A stretch of 36,508 bases of DNA from JAOUEA01 sp040882605. GTDB lineage: Bacteria; Actinomycetota; UBA4738; HRBIN12. The translations under genes and the position numbers were made by a program. The stretch spans positions 1 through 36,508 of the forward strand of contig JBBEAY010000025.1 in NCBI GenBank assembly GCA_040882605.1, in the 5' to 3' direction. Of the stretch, positions 1-7,141 are shown in pieces (position 1 is the first letter of the stretch; each line of letters opens with the position of its first letter). Under the pieces are notes generated by a model. It saw nothing but the letters and a program-made list of their open reading frames with translations. It searched no databases and had not been told where the DNA came from.

Positions 1-7
1 TCGGCAT
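1..7 (-). CDS. Start of a gene running off the left edge
   Basis: An ATG on the minus strand at 7..5 is preceded by a strong Shine-Dalgarno sequence (AAGGAGG, minus strand, about 16-22). Only two codons are inside the window, so nothing can be said of the product. It lies 45 nt downstream of the short membrane protein and probably belongs to the same transcript as the sigma factor. Confidence 0.4.
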
Positions 8-51
8 ACTTCGACCCTCCTTACGCAGGATGACCGTTGTTCAGCAGTCTC

Positions 52-240
52 CTAGCGGAAGGCCTCGACAACCAGAGCGATCCCACCGAAGGCGATGGCG
101 AACGACACGAGGATGACGCCCACGCGCTTGATCGCTGACTCAGTGGGAGAACCAGGAGGCTCCCAGCCCCTTATCTGGTCCCGCAGATCAGGCGCCTGGA
201 TCAGCTCAAGCGCCCGAAGCCGATCCTTGAGCTCACGCAT
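52..240 (-). CDS. Short single-helix membrane protein, sigma-factor partner
   Basis: A 62-residue protein whose ATG overlaps the sigma-factor stop by 8 nt (ATGCGTGA), so translation is probably coupled. The first ~38 residues are charged and cytoplasmic-looking (MRELKDRLRAL...), followed by one hydrophobic helix (roughly residues 39-59, VGVILVSFAIAFGGIALVV) and a stop three residues later. This is the layout of the cytoplasmic and membrane part of an anti-sigma factor, but with no extracytoplasmic domain. The sigma module at the right end of the window has the same order, and there the partner carries a large beta-propeller after the helix. Either this is a naturally minimal anti-sigma factor or one truncated by a TAG. 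No known family was recognised; the role is inferred from position and topology. Confidence 0.6.
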   Translation of the reverse strand: MRELKDRLRALELIQAPDLRDQIRGWEPPGSPTESAIKRVGVILVSFAIAFGGIALVVEAFR

Positions 241-706
241 CGTCCGCCTCCAGCAACGCTCGTAGTCGGCGACGCCCCTGGCTGAGGTGGACCCGCACCG
301 TCCCAGCGGTCGAGCCGACGATCTCGCCGATCTCTTTGGTCGAGTAGCCAACGTGGTCGTGCAGAATGACCGCGGCGCGTTGACGCGGAGAGAGGCGGCC
401 GAGCGCCTCCATGATCTGGATCGCTGCCTCGGGGATCTCGGACCACGTCTCAGATCGCATCGACATCGCTTGCCTCCGTCGCCGGTCCTTCAGCTCCCCG
501 GCCGCTATGCGGAACGCCGACCGCCATACCCACCGGCCCGGATCGCGGACCGCCGCGCCGCGCCCGAGACACTGGGCGAAAGCCTCGGCGACGGCGTCGC
601 TCGCCACCTCGTGATCTCCTGAGAAGGCGAAGACGGCGCGCCAGAGGTGCTCTCCATGCTCCCGATAGAAGCGATCCAGCTCATCATCGGTCTCCACGCG
701 CCGCAC
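233..706 (-). CDS. Sigma-70 family (ECF-like) RNA polymerase sigma factor
   Basis: A 157-residue protein with sigma region 2 near the N-terminus (ELDRFYREHGEHLWRAVFAF, then DAVAEAFAQCLGR) and region 4 at the C-terminus (LSPRQRAAVILHDHVGYS, with the helix-turn-helix GEIVGSTAGTVRVHLSQGRRR). Length and order match two-domain extracytoplasmic-function sigma factors. I chose the GTG at 706 because an AGGAG lies 8 nt upstream; an ATG 34 codons earlier (808) would add a tail with no sigma homology. The DPGRWVWRSAFRIA segment fits the region 2.3/2.4 side. It is coupled to the short membrane protein that follows and divergent from the cyclase gene. It probably directs transcription of a small regulon under control of that partner. 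Confidence 0.85.
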   Translation of the reverse strand: MRRVETDDELDRFYREHGEHLWRAVFAFSGDHEVASDAVAEAFAQCLGRGAAVRDPGRWVWRSAFRIAAGELKDRRRRQAMSMRSETWSEIPEAAIQIMEALGRLSPRQRAAVILHDHVGYSTKEIGEIVGSTAGTVRVHLSQGRRRLRALLEADDA

Positions 707-932
707 CCGATCCGCTCCTTTACCTCCCCAGGGGACCGGAGCCTGTGGAACGCATAGGGCTGACCTCGACTCTCTCGGAATCTCTCTCATCCCCGGACCC
801 TTGCGCACCGGGTCGGGCGAGGCACGGGCGCGGAGGTTATGGCTTGTGTTCCAACATGTCTTCGAGCCGTTTCGCTACTGCGCCATATCAAGCGCTCCGC
901 GACAGCAGTTTCACATTTCTCGCGGCGTTGAT

Positions 933-951
933 GTTGCCCAAAGTGTTGCCT
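933..951 (+). repeat. GTTGCC double motif, left copy
   Basis: The sequence is GTTGCCC-AAAGT-GTTGCCT, two GTTGCC units 12 bp apart. A related copy with the same 12-bp spacing lies at 4246-4264, just beyond the other end of the cyclase gene. Including the preceding T, 16 of 20 positions agree. Confidence 0.5.
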
Positions 952-1057
952 GATTTGCTTCAGTTCGTCCGTCGAGCGCCGGCGCGAGTCTGACGGGCGC
1001 TGGCGAGACCTTGATGCTCACACGGCCCCACCGGAGCGTCGCCGTGCATATGCGGGA

Positions 1058-1063
1058 TAGCAT
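1058..1063 (+). promoter_or_regulatory. -10 hexamer for leaderless cyclase transcript
   Basis: TAGCAT lies 6 nt before the GTG at 1070 and there is no Shine-Dalgarno sequence. The spacing would place transcription start at or next to the start codon. No clear -35 element is visible. Confidence 0.5.
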
Positions 1064-1069
1064 CGGCGC

Positions 1070-4000
1070 GTGCTCATCTGCTCGACCTGCGGTACCGAGA
1101 ACCCGGACGGCGCGAAGTTCTGTAACGGGTGCGCGACGCTCCTCGGCGCGTCTGCCTCGCCTGGTGAGGTGCGCAAGATCGTCTCCGCCTTGTTCTGCGA
1201 TCTCGTGGGGTCCACGACCCTGGGCGAACAGCATGACCCCGAGGTGCTCCGGCCCATCCTCGACGGCTACTTCACCGAGATGAGTTCGGCGGTCGAACGC
1301 CATGGCGGTCTCGTGCAGAAGTTCATCGGCGACGCGGTGGTGGCCGTCTTCGGTCTGCCGAACGCCCACGAGGACGATGCGCTTCGCGCTGTGCGGGCCG
1401 GTATCGAGATGCAAGAGCGCCTGCAGACGCTGAACGAGGCCTCGCCGATCCCACTCGCGGCCCGGATCGGCATCACGACGGGCGAAGTGCTGGTGCCCGG
1501 GGAGAAGCCGATCATCGGCGACGCGATGAACACCGCTTCGCGCCTGCAGTCGGGTGCCGAACCTGGCCAGGTACTGATCGGGGAGCCGACCTGGCGTCTG
1601 GTGCGCGATGCGGTCTTCGCTAACGAGGTCGAGCCGCTACAGGCGAAGGGCAAGGCTGAGCCGGTCTCGGCCTGGCACGTCCTGGAGGTCCATCCCGTGG
1701 TGGCCGGGAGCGAGACGCCGCTCGTCGGGCGCGACCGACACTTGAGCGTGCTTCACCAGGCGCTGCAGGACGCGATCGATGACCAAGCCTGCGTCCTCGT
1801 CACCGTCCTGGCTCCGCCCGGGGTGGGCAAGTCGCGACTTGCGGTGGCGTTCGCGGAGGTGGTGCGCGACCGGGCGACGGTCCTCGTCGGACAGACCCCT
1901 TCATATGGCGGCGTCACGTTCGCGTCGCTCGTCGAGCTGCTCTCGCAGGCGGCCGGGCTGCCTTTAGGAGACGCCGAGCAGGTCGCGGCGGCGCTCCGCG
2001 AGCGACTGGTCGACCAGCCCGATGGCGCGTCGGTGGGTGACCGGCTGGCCCAGGTCCTTGGGGTCGGCGAGGCGCTCGCATCCGACGCCTCATGGGCGGT
2101 GCGACGTTTGCTCGAAGTCATGGCCGCCGACCGGCCGCTCGTCGTGGTGCTCGAAGACGTCCACTGGGCGGAGACGCCGATGCTGGACCTGGCCGATGCG
2201 GTCATCGAGCGCGTGCACGGTGCCGTGCTCTTCCTCTGTCTCGCGAGACCCGAGCTCCTCGAGCAGCGACCCACGTGGGCGGCCGGCAAGCCACGGGCGA
2301 TCACCATGACGCTCCCTCCACTGATGCCGACAGAGGCACGGCGGGTCGCAGAGCTCCTGCTCGGAGGGGAGGCGCCCGCGGCCGTGATCGACCGGGTCTG
2401 CGAGACGGCCGAGGGGAACCCCCTGTATCTGGAGCAGCTCACCGCGATGCTCGCCGATCAGGGGCTCCTCGTCGACGGTCGCTGGGTCGGCTCGGACGAC
2501 GCCGACGTCGACATCCCTGAGACCCTGCAAGCGCTGCTCGCCTCGAGGCTCGATCGCCTCGATCCCACACCGCGTCTGATCCTTGAGCGTGCGGCGGTTG
2601 AGGGACGCCGGTTCCGGATCGCGGCGATCCGTGCGCTCACTCCCGACCTCGGTCAGGAGGAGTTCGAGGCCGCGATCGCGTCGCTGGAGCGGCGCGGCCT
2701 CGTCCAGCCGGAGGACGAGGCCGCCGGTCGGTGGCGATTCGCACACGCGCTCGTCCTCGACGCCGCCTACCGAGGCCTCTCGAAGGAGCTGCGAGCGGAT
2801 CTGCACGAACGGATCGCCGACTGGATGACAGTGGAGGACGCCGACCAGGCCGACGTCGACGAGTCGGTCGCGCGGCACCTGGAGCATGCGCTGCATCTGC
2901 GCGAGGAGCTCGGCGCTCGGGACGAGCGATCCGCCGCCCTCGCGGGGCGCGCCGGTGAGCTCTTCGCGACGGCGGGGTCTCGGGCGTTCACGGCGCTCGA
3001 CTACATCACGGCCCGCGACTTCCTGAGCCGCGCTGCGGCCCACTTGCCGGACGGATCCCCTCGCCGCATGGAGATCCTCCCGAGCCTTGGGGCCGCGCTC
3101 GCGGATTCGGGCCGTGCGGAGGAGAGCGATGCGCTCCTGACGGAGGCCGTGGATCAGGCGCACGCGACGGGATCGGAGCGCGATGCGCTCCGCGCATCCG
3201 TGCAGCTCCTGTCCAACCGGATCTACCGCTCATCGGATGAAGCGGAGATCGAGTCCGCATCCGTGGAAGCGCGGCGTGCCTTCGACGTGTTCGAGGCCTC
3301 GGGTGACGAGATCGGCATGGCCGAGGCGGCGACCGTGGTGATCAACCTCGAGTACGTGCGTGCGCACTGCGACGAGGCGCAGCGGTGGGCGACGAGGGCG
3401 ATGTTCCGTGCGCTCGCCGCCGGTCGCCCGAGGGAGGCGACCCAGGCCGCCGGCGACCTGGTCGGGATGGCGCTCGTCGGGCCCGTCCCGTTCACTCGAT
3501 TCGCTGCGGATGCCGAGGAACTGCTCACCGCTCGCGATCCCATCTCCGATAGCCCCGGACATGCCTTGATGGCGGCGGCTGCGCTCGCCGCGGGCGACGA
3601 AGCCGGGTTCCGTGAGCACGAGGAGCGGTGGCGCGACGTCGTCGACCGCCACGGGCTGGCATGGCTGGCCGCGGCGCACGGGATGGAGATCGCCTTCGTC
3701 GAGCTGTGGGCGGGCCGAGCGGAGGCCGCTGAGCGGCGGCTCCGGGAGGCGCAGCAGTTCTTCACCCAGATCGGCAACGTTTGGTACATGAGCGTCGCCG
3801 ACGAGTACCTGTGCGAAGCGGTCTACGCGCAGGACCGACCGCGTGAGTTCCTCCGTCTCGCAGACGCGTTCGCAGCCTCCTCGCTCATGACCGACCGTCA
3901 CAACCTCGTGAAGCGTCAAGTGGTGCTGGCGCGGGCCCATCTGCTCCGTGAGTCCGCGGTGGAGGCGGAGGCCTCGGCGAGACGCGCGCTCAAGCTCCTC

Positions 4001-4165
4001 GAGTCCACGGACCTCATCCCGGACAGGGTAGATGCTCTGCTCGTGCTCGCGGACGCGCTGGACGCGCGGGGGATGGGGGATGAGGCGGCAACGGCCCGTC
4101 TCGACTCCATCGCGAAGCTCCGAGCCAAGGGAAACCTGGCGGCGGTCGCGCTACTCGAGCGCTGA
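1070..4165 (+). CDS. Zinc-ribbon class III nucleotidyl cyclase with AAA ATPase and TPR-like tail
   Basis: This 1031-residue signalling protein begins with a zinc ribbon (C4-x2-C7 and C18-x2-C21). A class III cyclase homology domain follows (about 35-210). All expected catalytic residues are visible: metal-binding D44 and D88, adenine-selecting K84 and D151, and transition-state N154 and R158 (GDAMNTASRL), so it is probably an active adenylate cyclase. Next comes a signal-transduction ATPase: Walker A APPGVGKS with K254 and a Walker B-like segment (LVVVLEDVHWAE). The C-terminal half is alpha-helical, Ala/Glu-rich and TPR-like, a probable sensory or protein-binding scaffold. The order matches large actinobacterial cyclase/LuxR-like regulators, but no C-terminal LuxR helix-turn-helix was seen. 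The GTG start suits the leaderless promoter and the usual N-terminus of the family (CSTCGTENP). It is monocistronic. The stimulus is unknown. Confidence 0.9.
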   Translation: MLICSTCGTENPDGAKFCNGCATLLGASASPGEVRKIVSALFCDLVGSTTLGEQHDPEVLRPILDGYFTEMSSAVERHGGLVQKFIGDAVVAVFGLPNAHEDDALRAVRAGIEMQERLQTLNEASPIPLAARIGITTGEVLVPGEKPIIGDAMNTASRLQSGAEPGQVLIGEPTWRLVRDAVFANEVEPLQAKGKAEPVSAWHVLEVHPVVAGSETPLVGRDRHLSVLHQALQDAIDDQACVLVTVLAPPGVGKSRLAVAFAEVVRDRATVLVGQTPSYGGVTFASLVELLSQAAGLPLGDAEQVAAALRERLVDQPDGASVGDRLAQVLGVGEALASDASWAVRRLLEVMAADRPLVVVLEDVHWAETPMLDLADAVIERVHGAVLFLCLARPELLEQRPTWAAGKPRAITMTLPPLMPTEARRVAELLLGGEAPAAVIDRVCETAEGNPLYLEQLTAMLADQGLLVDGRWVGSDDADVDIPETLQALLASRLDRLDPTPRLILERAAVEGRRFRIAAIRALTPDLGQEEFEAAIASLERRGLVQPEDEAAGRWRFAHALVLDAAYRGLSKELRADLHERIADWMTVEDADQADVDESVARHLEHALHLREELGARDERSAALAGRAGELFATAGSRAFTALDYITARDFLSRAAAHLPDGSPRRMEILPSLGAALADSGRAEESDALLTEAVDQAHATGSERDALRASVQLLSNRIYRSSDEAEIESASVEARRAFDVFEASGDEIGMAEAATVVINLEYVRAHCDEAQRWATRAMFRALAAGRPREATQAAGDLVGMALVGPVPFTRFAADAEELLTARDPISDSPGHALMAAAALAAGDEAGFREHEERWRDVVDRHGLAWLAAAHGMEIAFVELWAGRAEAAERRLREAQQFFTQIGNVWYMSVADEYLCEAVYAQDRPREFLRLADAFAASSLMTDRHNLVKRQVVLARAHLLRESAVEAEASARRALKLLESTDLIPDRVDALLVLADALDARGMGDEAATARLDSIAKLRAKGNLAAVALLER

Positions 4166-4245
4166 ACCCCGCTCGGCGTTGCGCTCATCGGATGGCGTCG
4201 CGTCTGCGTCGTGAACTCGTTGGCTGAGGATGGCAGGCGCAACGT

Positions 4246-4264
4246 GTTGCCCAGACCGTTGCCC
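4246..4264 (+). repeat. GTTGCC double motif, right copy
   Basis: The sequence is GTTGCCC-AGACC-GTTGCCC, two exact 7-mers 12 bp apart and in the same orientation as the copy at 933-951. Together they bracket the cyclase gene. Confidence 0.5.
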
Positions 4265-4270
4265 AGTCGT

Positions 4271-4288
4271 CGACCCCACAAGGGGTCG
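4271..4288. terminator. Bidirectional hairpin between convergent genes
   Basis: CGACCCC and GGGGTCG form a 7-bp stem around ACAA. It lies between the stops of the cyclase (+) and the DUF72 gene (-). There is no T-run, as is common for GC-rich terminators. Confidence 0.55.
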
Positions 4289-4296
4289 CGTCTACC

Positions 4297-5025
4297 TCAT
4301 CCCTTGGAGCGCAGGATGTCTTCGAGTCGCTTCGCCATCTTCGGGCCGAAGCCGTCTTCCTCGTGCTTGAAGTAGCAAAAGACCTCGGAGCCGGCGTCGA
4401 GTGCGGGCTGGATGCGCCCCGCCCACTCGCGGAGCTCGTCGTCGCCGTAGTCGGTCTTGCGGAGTCGCAGATATCCGACCGGTTCCCACGAGAGCTCCTC
4501 GGGTTTCGGGTCTCGCTCGTCGGTCTCGGCCACGCACCATGCGATGCCCTGATCGCGCAGCAGATCCCTGGCCTCGTTCCACGACGCGTGCCGGAACTCC
4601 ATCGCGAATGCGGGGGGACCCGGCGGCAGGTAGCCCACGAACCTTTCGATCAACTCGCGGTCGTGATGCAGGTTCGGCGGACACTGGAAGAGCACGCACC
4701 CGAGGCGGTCGCCGAGCACCTTCGCCCGATCGAGGAAGTCGCGCACGTCGTCGTCGGTGTCGCGCAGCCGCTTGAAATGCGTGATGCGTTGGTTCGCTTT
4801 CAGCGTGAACACGAACCCCTCGGCTGCCTGCTCGCGCCAAGTCGTGAGCGACTTCTCAGTCGGGAACCGCCGGAACGTGTAGTTGATCTCGACCGAGCTG
4901 AGCTGAGTCGAGTAGTAGTGCAGCATCTCCCGGATCTTCAGCCCCTCGGGGTAGAAGACGCCGTGCCTCCAACCGTCGAACGAGAACCCCGAGGTACCCA
5001 ACCGCAACGTGCCCTTCGCCGCCAT
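4297..5025 (-). CDS. DUF72 family TIM-barrel protein
   Basis: A 242-residue DUF72 (YecE-like) protein. The diagnostic segments are present in order: RLGTSGFSFDGWRHGVFYPEGL at the N-terminus, then SSVEINYTFRRFPTEKS, KANQRITHFKRL, LFQCPPNLHHD and MEFRHASWN, with YLRLRKTDYGDDELREW and CYFKHEEDGFG near the end. The biochemical role of the family is not established. The start at 5025 (MAAKGTLRLG) fits the family N-terminus; ATGs at 5034 and 5037 are alternatives. None has a Shine-Dalgarno sequence. The start lies only 11 bp from the start of the divergent hydrolase. Confidence 0.88.
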   Translation of the reverse strand: MAAKGTLRLGTSGFSFDGWRHGVFYPEGLKIREMLHYYSTQLSSVEINYTFRRFPTEKSLTTWREQAAEGFVFTLKANQRITHFKRLRDTDDDVRDFLDRAKVLGDRLGCVLFQCPPNLHHDRELIERFVGYLPPGPPAFAMEFRHASWNEARDLLRDQGIAWCVAETDERDPKPEELSWEPVGYLRLRKTDYGDDELREWAGRIQPALDAGSEVFCYFKHEEDGFGPKMAKRLEDILRSKG

Positions 5026-5035
5026 CGAGTGCATC

Positions 5036-5713
5036 ATGGCATGCGTGCCGACACCCGAGGAACGCCTCACGATCGACGTGCCCGACAAGGGGCCGGTGAG
5101 CGCCGCGTACACGCGCCCGGCCAAGGCCTTCGCCTCGCTCGCGCTCTTCCACGGCGCGGGAGCGGGCATGGACCACCCGTTCATGGCCGGGTTCGCGCGC
5201 GCGATCGCCGACGAGGGCGTCGCGACGCTGCGGTGCAACTTCCCGTACATCGAGGCTGGCCGCCGGGCCCCCGATCGCGAGCCGATCGCCGTTGCCACCG
5301 TGCGAGCCGCGTTCGAGACCGCGAGCGCGCGCGCCGTCGACGACGAACCCATCTGGGCCGGAGGCAAGTCGTTCGGCGGGCGCATGGCGTCGGTAGCTGT
5401 CGCCGAGGGTCTTCCCGCGGCGGGGCTCGTGTTCCTCGGATACCCGATGCACGCGCCGGGCAAGCCTGAGCGTATTCGCGACGAGCACCTGTACCGCATC
5501 GAGGCGCCGATGCTGTTCCTGCAGGGCACCAAGGATCCCTTCGCGACCGCCCCGGCGCTCGAGCCGGTGCTCGCGAAGCTCTCGACCGCCACCTACGTTG
5601 CCGTCGAGGGCGGGGGCCATTCGCTCGAGCGTTCCCGCAAGGAAGACCCGCGCGAGGTCGCTGCAGCCCTCGCGCCCCTCGTCGCGGCGTTCATGCGCGG
5701 GGAGCAGGTCTGA
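5036..5713 (+). CDS. Alpha/beta hydrolase, dienelactone-hydrolase-like
   Basis: A 225-residue cytoplasmic hydrolase without signal peptide. The oxyanion-side motif is LFHGAGAGMDHPFM. The nucleophile elbow is GGKSFGGR (Ser), the acid is probably the Asp in LQGTKDPFA, and the His is in EGGGHSLE. This order fits the COG3571-type predicted hydrolases of the dienelactone-hydrolase superfamily. Substrate cannot be predicted. The start is uncertain: ATG 5036 or GTG 5045 give the family-like N-terminus, GTG 5009 is possible but would overlap the divergent gene. No Shine-Dalgarno sequence is seen. The stop overlaps the next ATG by 1 nt, so the two genes form an operon. Confidence 0.85.
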   Translation: MACVPTPEERLTIDVPDKGPVSAAYTRPAKAFASLALFHGAGAGMDHPFMAGFARAIADEGVATLRCNFPYIEAGRRAPDREPIAVATVRAAFETASARAVDDEPIWAGGKSFGGRMASVAVAEGLPAAGLVFLGYPMHAPGKPERIRDEHLYRIEAPMLFLQGTKDPFATAPALEPVLAKLSTATYVAVEGGGHSLERSRKEDPREVAAALAPLVAAFMRGEQV

Positions 5714-6006
5714 TGCCGAGGAAGAATCGCCGCAACCCCGAATACTTCCAGGCGCCGGAAGCGGCCGCTCCGCTCAGCCGCTCCGATGCGCCGATCTGGG
5801 CGCAGGTTCCCGGATTCGATGTACGCAACGTGGGTGGCCAGAAGCCGTACCGATGCCCCGGGTGCGACCACGAGGTCCGCGCCGGCATCTGGCACCTCGT
5901 GGTGGTGCCCACCGATGACGCCGACGCCCGTCGCCACTGGCACACCGAGTGCTGGCGTTCCGAGCTGCGCAGGACAGGCCTCTACCGCCCGCCTCCCATC
6001 GACTGA
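5713..6006 (+). CDS. Small basic protein with CxxC and His/Cys motif
   Basis: A 97-residue protein beginning MPRKNRRNPEYFQ. The middle has CPGCDHEV, and further on HWHTECW supplies His and Cys residues, so a single zinc site is likely. Similar small proteins (basic MPR start, CPGC, WHTECW) are widespread in actinobacteria and often carry uninformative names; their function is unknown. It is translationally coupled to the hydrolase (TGATG overlap). Confidence 0.75.
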   Translation: MPRKNRRNPEYFQAPEAAAPLSRSDAPIWAQVPGFDVRNVGGQKPYRCPGCDHEVRAGIWHLVVVPTDDADARRHWHTECWRSELRRTGLYRPPPID

Positions 6007-6024
6007 CACGAAGGAGTCGAGGCA

Positions 6025-6061
6025 TTCAGCAAGGAGTCAGCATCCCTCAGTGTGGCTTCAG
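6025..6061 (+). promoter_or_regulatory. Four phased NTCAG boxes upstream of the response regulator
   Basis: TTCAG (6025), GTCAG (6036), CTCAG (6046) and TTCAG (6057) are repeated at 11, 10 and 11 bp, one DNA turn apart and all in the same orientation. Direct repeats at helical spacing are the usual binding pattern of OmpR/PhoB-family dimers. The related boxes at 6835-6860 suggest the adjacent regulator recognises both, giving autoregulation. This is inference; no binding data exist here. Confidence 0.55.
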
Positions 6062-6108
6062 CTTTCCCTCTCCACGGTGTGATGAACGACGCACGGTGAA
6101 GGAGAGCG

Positions 6109-6786
6109 ATGCGGGTCCTTGTGGTCGAAGATGACGAACGACTCGCGGCCGGGTTGCACAAGGGCTTCGTGGCAGAAGGCTTCGCAGCAGACGTCGCCCA
6201 TAACGGCACGGACGGGTTGTGGATGGCTCGCGATCACCCTTACGACGCCATCGTGCTCGACATCATGTTGCCGAAGCTGAACGGCTTCAAGATCTGCGAG
6301 ACCCTGCGTCACGAGAAGATCTGGACGCCGATCCTGATGTTGACCGCCAAGGACGGTGAGTGGGATCAGGTCGAAGCGCTCGACAGCGGTGCCGACGACT
6401 ACCTCACCAAGCCCTTCTCGTATGCGGTCTTGCTCGCGCACGTGAGGGCGCTCATGCGCCGAGGTGCCCAGGAGCGCCCGGCCGTGCTCGAGGCCGGCGA
6501 TCTGTCGCTCGACCCGGCGACCAAGCGAGTCGCCCGCGGCGATGTCGAGGTGTCGCTAACCGCTCGCGAGCTGTCGTTGCTCGAGTGCCTGATCCGGCGC
6601 GCCGGCGAGGTGATCTCGAAGCTCGAGATCCTCGAGCACGTGTGGGACTACGAGTTCGACGGCGATCCCAACATCGTCGAGGTCTACATCCGACACCTGC
6701 GAAACAAGCTCGACCGACCCTTCAAGCGGGAGTCCATCGAGACCATCCGGGGAGTCGGGTACCGCCTGAGAACCGACGGCGGCTGA
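6109..6786 (+). CDS. OmpR/PhoB-family response regulator
   Basis: A 225-residue two-domain regulator. The receiver has acidic E7-D8-D9, phosphoacceptor D51 (IVLDIMLP), T79 and K101 (TKPF). The C-terminal winged helix (about 126-223) carries LTARELSLLECLIRRAGEVISK and the recognition/wing part VEVYIRHLRNKLDR...IETIRGVGYRLR. The start has a good Shine-Dalgarno (AAGGAG) 6-7 nt upstream. The gene normally following such a regulator, a sensor histidine kinase, is absent; within 120 nt there is instead a PepSY remnant. It is therefore an orphan here, phosphorylated by a kinase elsewhere or no longer in a complete pathway. Confidence 0.93.
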   Translation: MRVLVVEDDERLAAGLHKGFVAEGFAADVAHNGTDGLWMARDHPYDAIVLDIMLPKLNGFKICETLRHEKIWTPILMLTAKDGEWDQVEALDSGADDYLTKPFSYAVLLAHVRALMRRGAQERPAVLEAGDLSLDPATKRVARGDVEVSLTARELSLLECLIRRAGEVISKLEILEHVWDYEFDGDPNIVEVYIRHLRNKLDRPFKRESIETIRGVGYRLRTDGG

Positions 6787-6834
6787 TCATCCTGCTCGCT
6801 AGCCCGCCTCGTCTCCCGCGGGCCTGAAGACAGC

Positions 6835-6860
6835 TTCAGGGAGGTTCAGAACCTCCTCAG
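6835..6860 (+). promoter_or_regulatory. Three phased NTCAG boxes upstream of PepSY remnant
   Basis: TTCAG (6835), TTCAG (6845) and CTCAG (6856) recur at 10 and 11 bp, matching the array at 6025-6061. The first box is also the right arm of an inverted repeat, CCTGAAG (6823-6829) with CTTCAGG (6834-6840). Probably an operator of the neighbouring response regulator that once controlled the PepSY gene. Confidence 0.5.
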
Positions 6861-6896
6861 GGGCCTCCTCGCATCCTTGGGATCACAGCGAGGTCG

Positions 6897-7061
6897 CACC
6901 GGGAGACCGAGGTCGGCGACGACGGCTCGGCCTACGGCGTCGAGATCCGCCTGGAAGACGGCCGTCAGGTCGAGGTCAACCTCGACTCGAGCTTCGCCGT
7001 CATCAACCAGGAGCCCGACCATGACAGCCCCGGTGAGCAGAGCGGCTCCGAGGCCGGCTGA
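6897..7061 (+). pseudogene. C-terminal remnant of a PepSY-domain protein
   Basis: In one frame, ending at TGA 7059-7061, the DNA reads HRETEVGDDGSAYGVEIRLEDG followed by RQVEVNLDSSFAVINQEPDHDS. This is the end of a PepSY domain (Y-x-V-E-(I/V)-x-L-x-D-G-x-x-(V/I)-x-V-x-L-D-x-x-F). No start codon lies in frame before it, and upstream the frame dissolves into non-coding DNA within about 20 residues, where the rest of the PepSY protein and its signal peptide should be. PepSY genes often sit beside two-component systems in actinobacteria, so deletion of the kinase and most of this gene is a reasonable reading. Confidence 0.65.
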
Positions 7062-7084
7062 TCCCCCAACGGAGAGCCAAGGAG

Positions 7085-7114
7085 GGTGGGTTGGCCCATC
7101 CGGGCCAACCCACC
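7085..7114. terminator. Perfect 13-bp inverted repeat
   Basis: GGTGGGTTGGCCC (7085-7097) and GGGCCAACCCACC (7102-7114) form a perfect 13-bp stem with a 4-nt loop. No T-run follows. Position after the PepSY remnant suggests a terminator; its end is only 27 nt before the next start codon, so it could also act as a 5' UTR structure for that gene. Confidence 0.6.
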
Positions 7115-7141
7115 ATTCGACGAGACGAGGAGGGACGCACG

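Larger units (their letters stand above)
707..1069. other. Divergent intergenic region, sigma factor / cyclase
   Basis: This 363-nt gap holds no convincing gene; the open frames across it have no family signature and unnatural composition. It contains one copy of the GTTGCC double motif (933-951) and the cyclase -10 hexamer (1058-1063). The stretch 840-970 is less GC-rich than its surroundings, which may mean acquired or formerly coding DNA, but no residual homology could be read. Confidence 0.6.

Noticed and set aside
745..993. 82-codon plus-strand frame between sigma and cyclase genes
   Set aside because: No motif, no ribosome-binding site, and low-complexity Ser/Arg/Ala content; treated as intergenic.
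2090..3163. Long minus-strand frame inside the cyclase gene
   Set aside because: Shadow of a gene with clear domains; no family motif and no ribosome-binding site.
6787..7141. Sensor histidine kinase expected after the response regulator
   Set aside because: No H-box or ATP-binding motifs can be read in any frame; only the PepSY tail and regulatory repeats are present.
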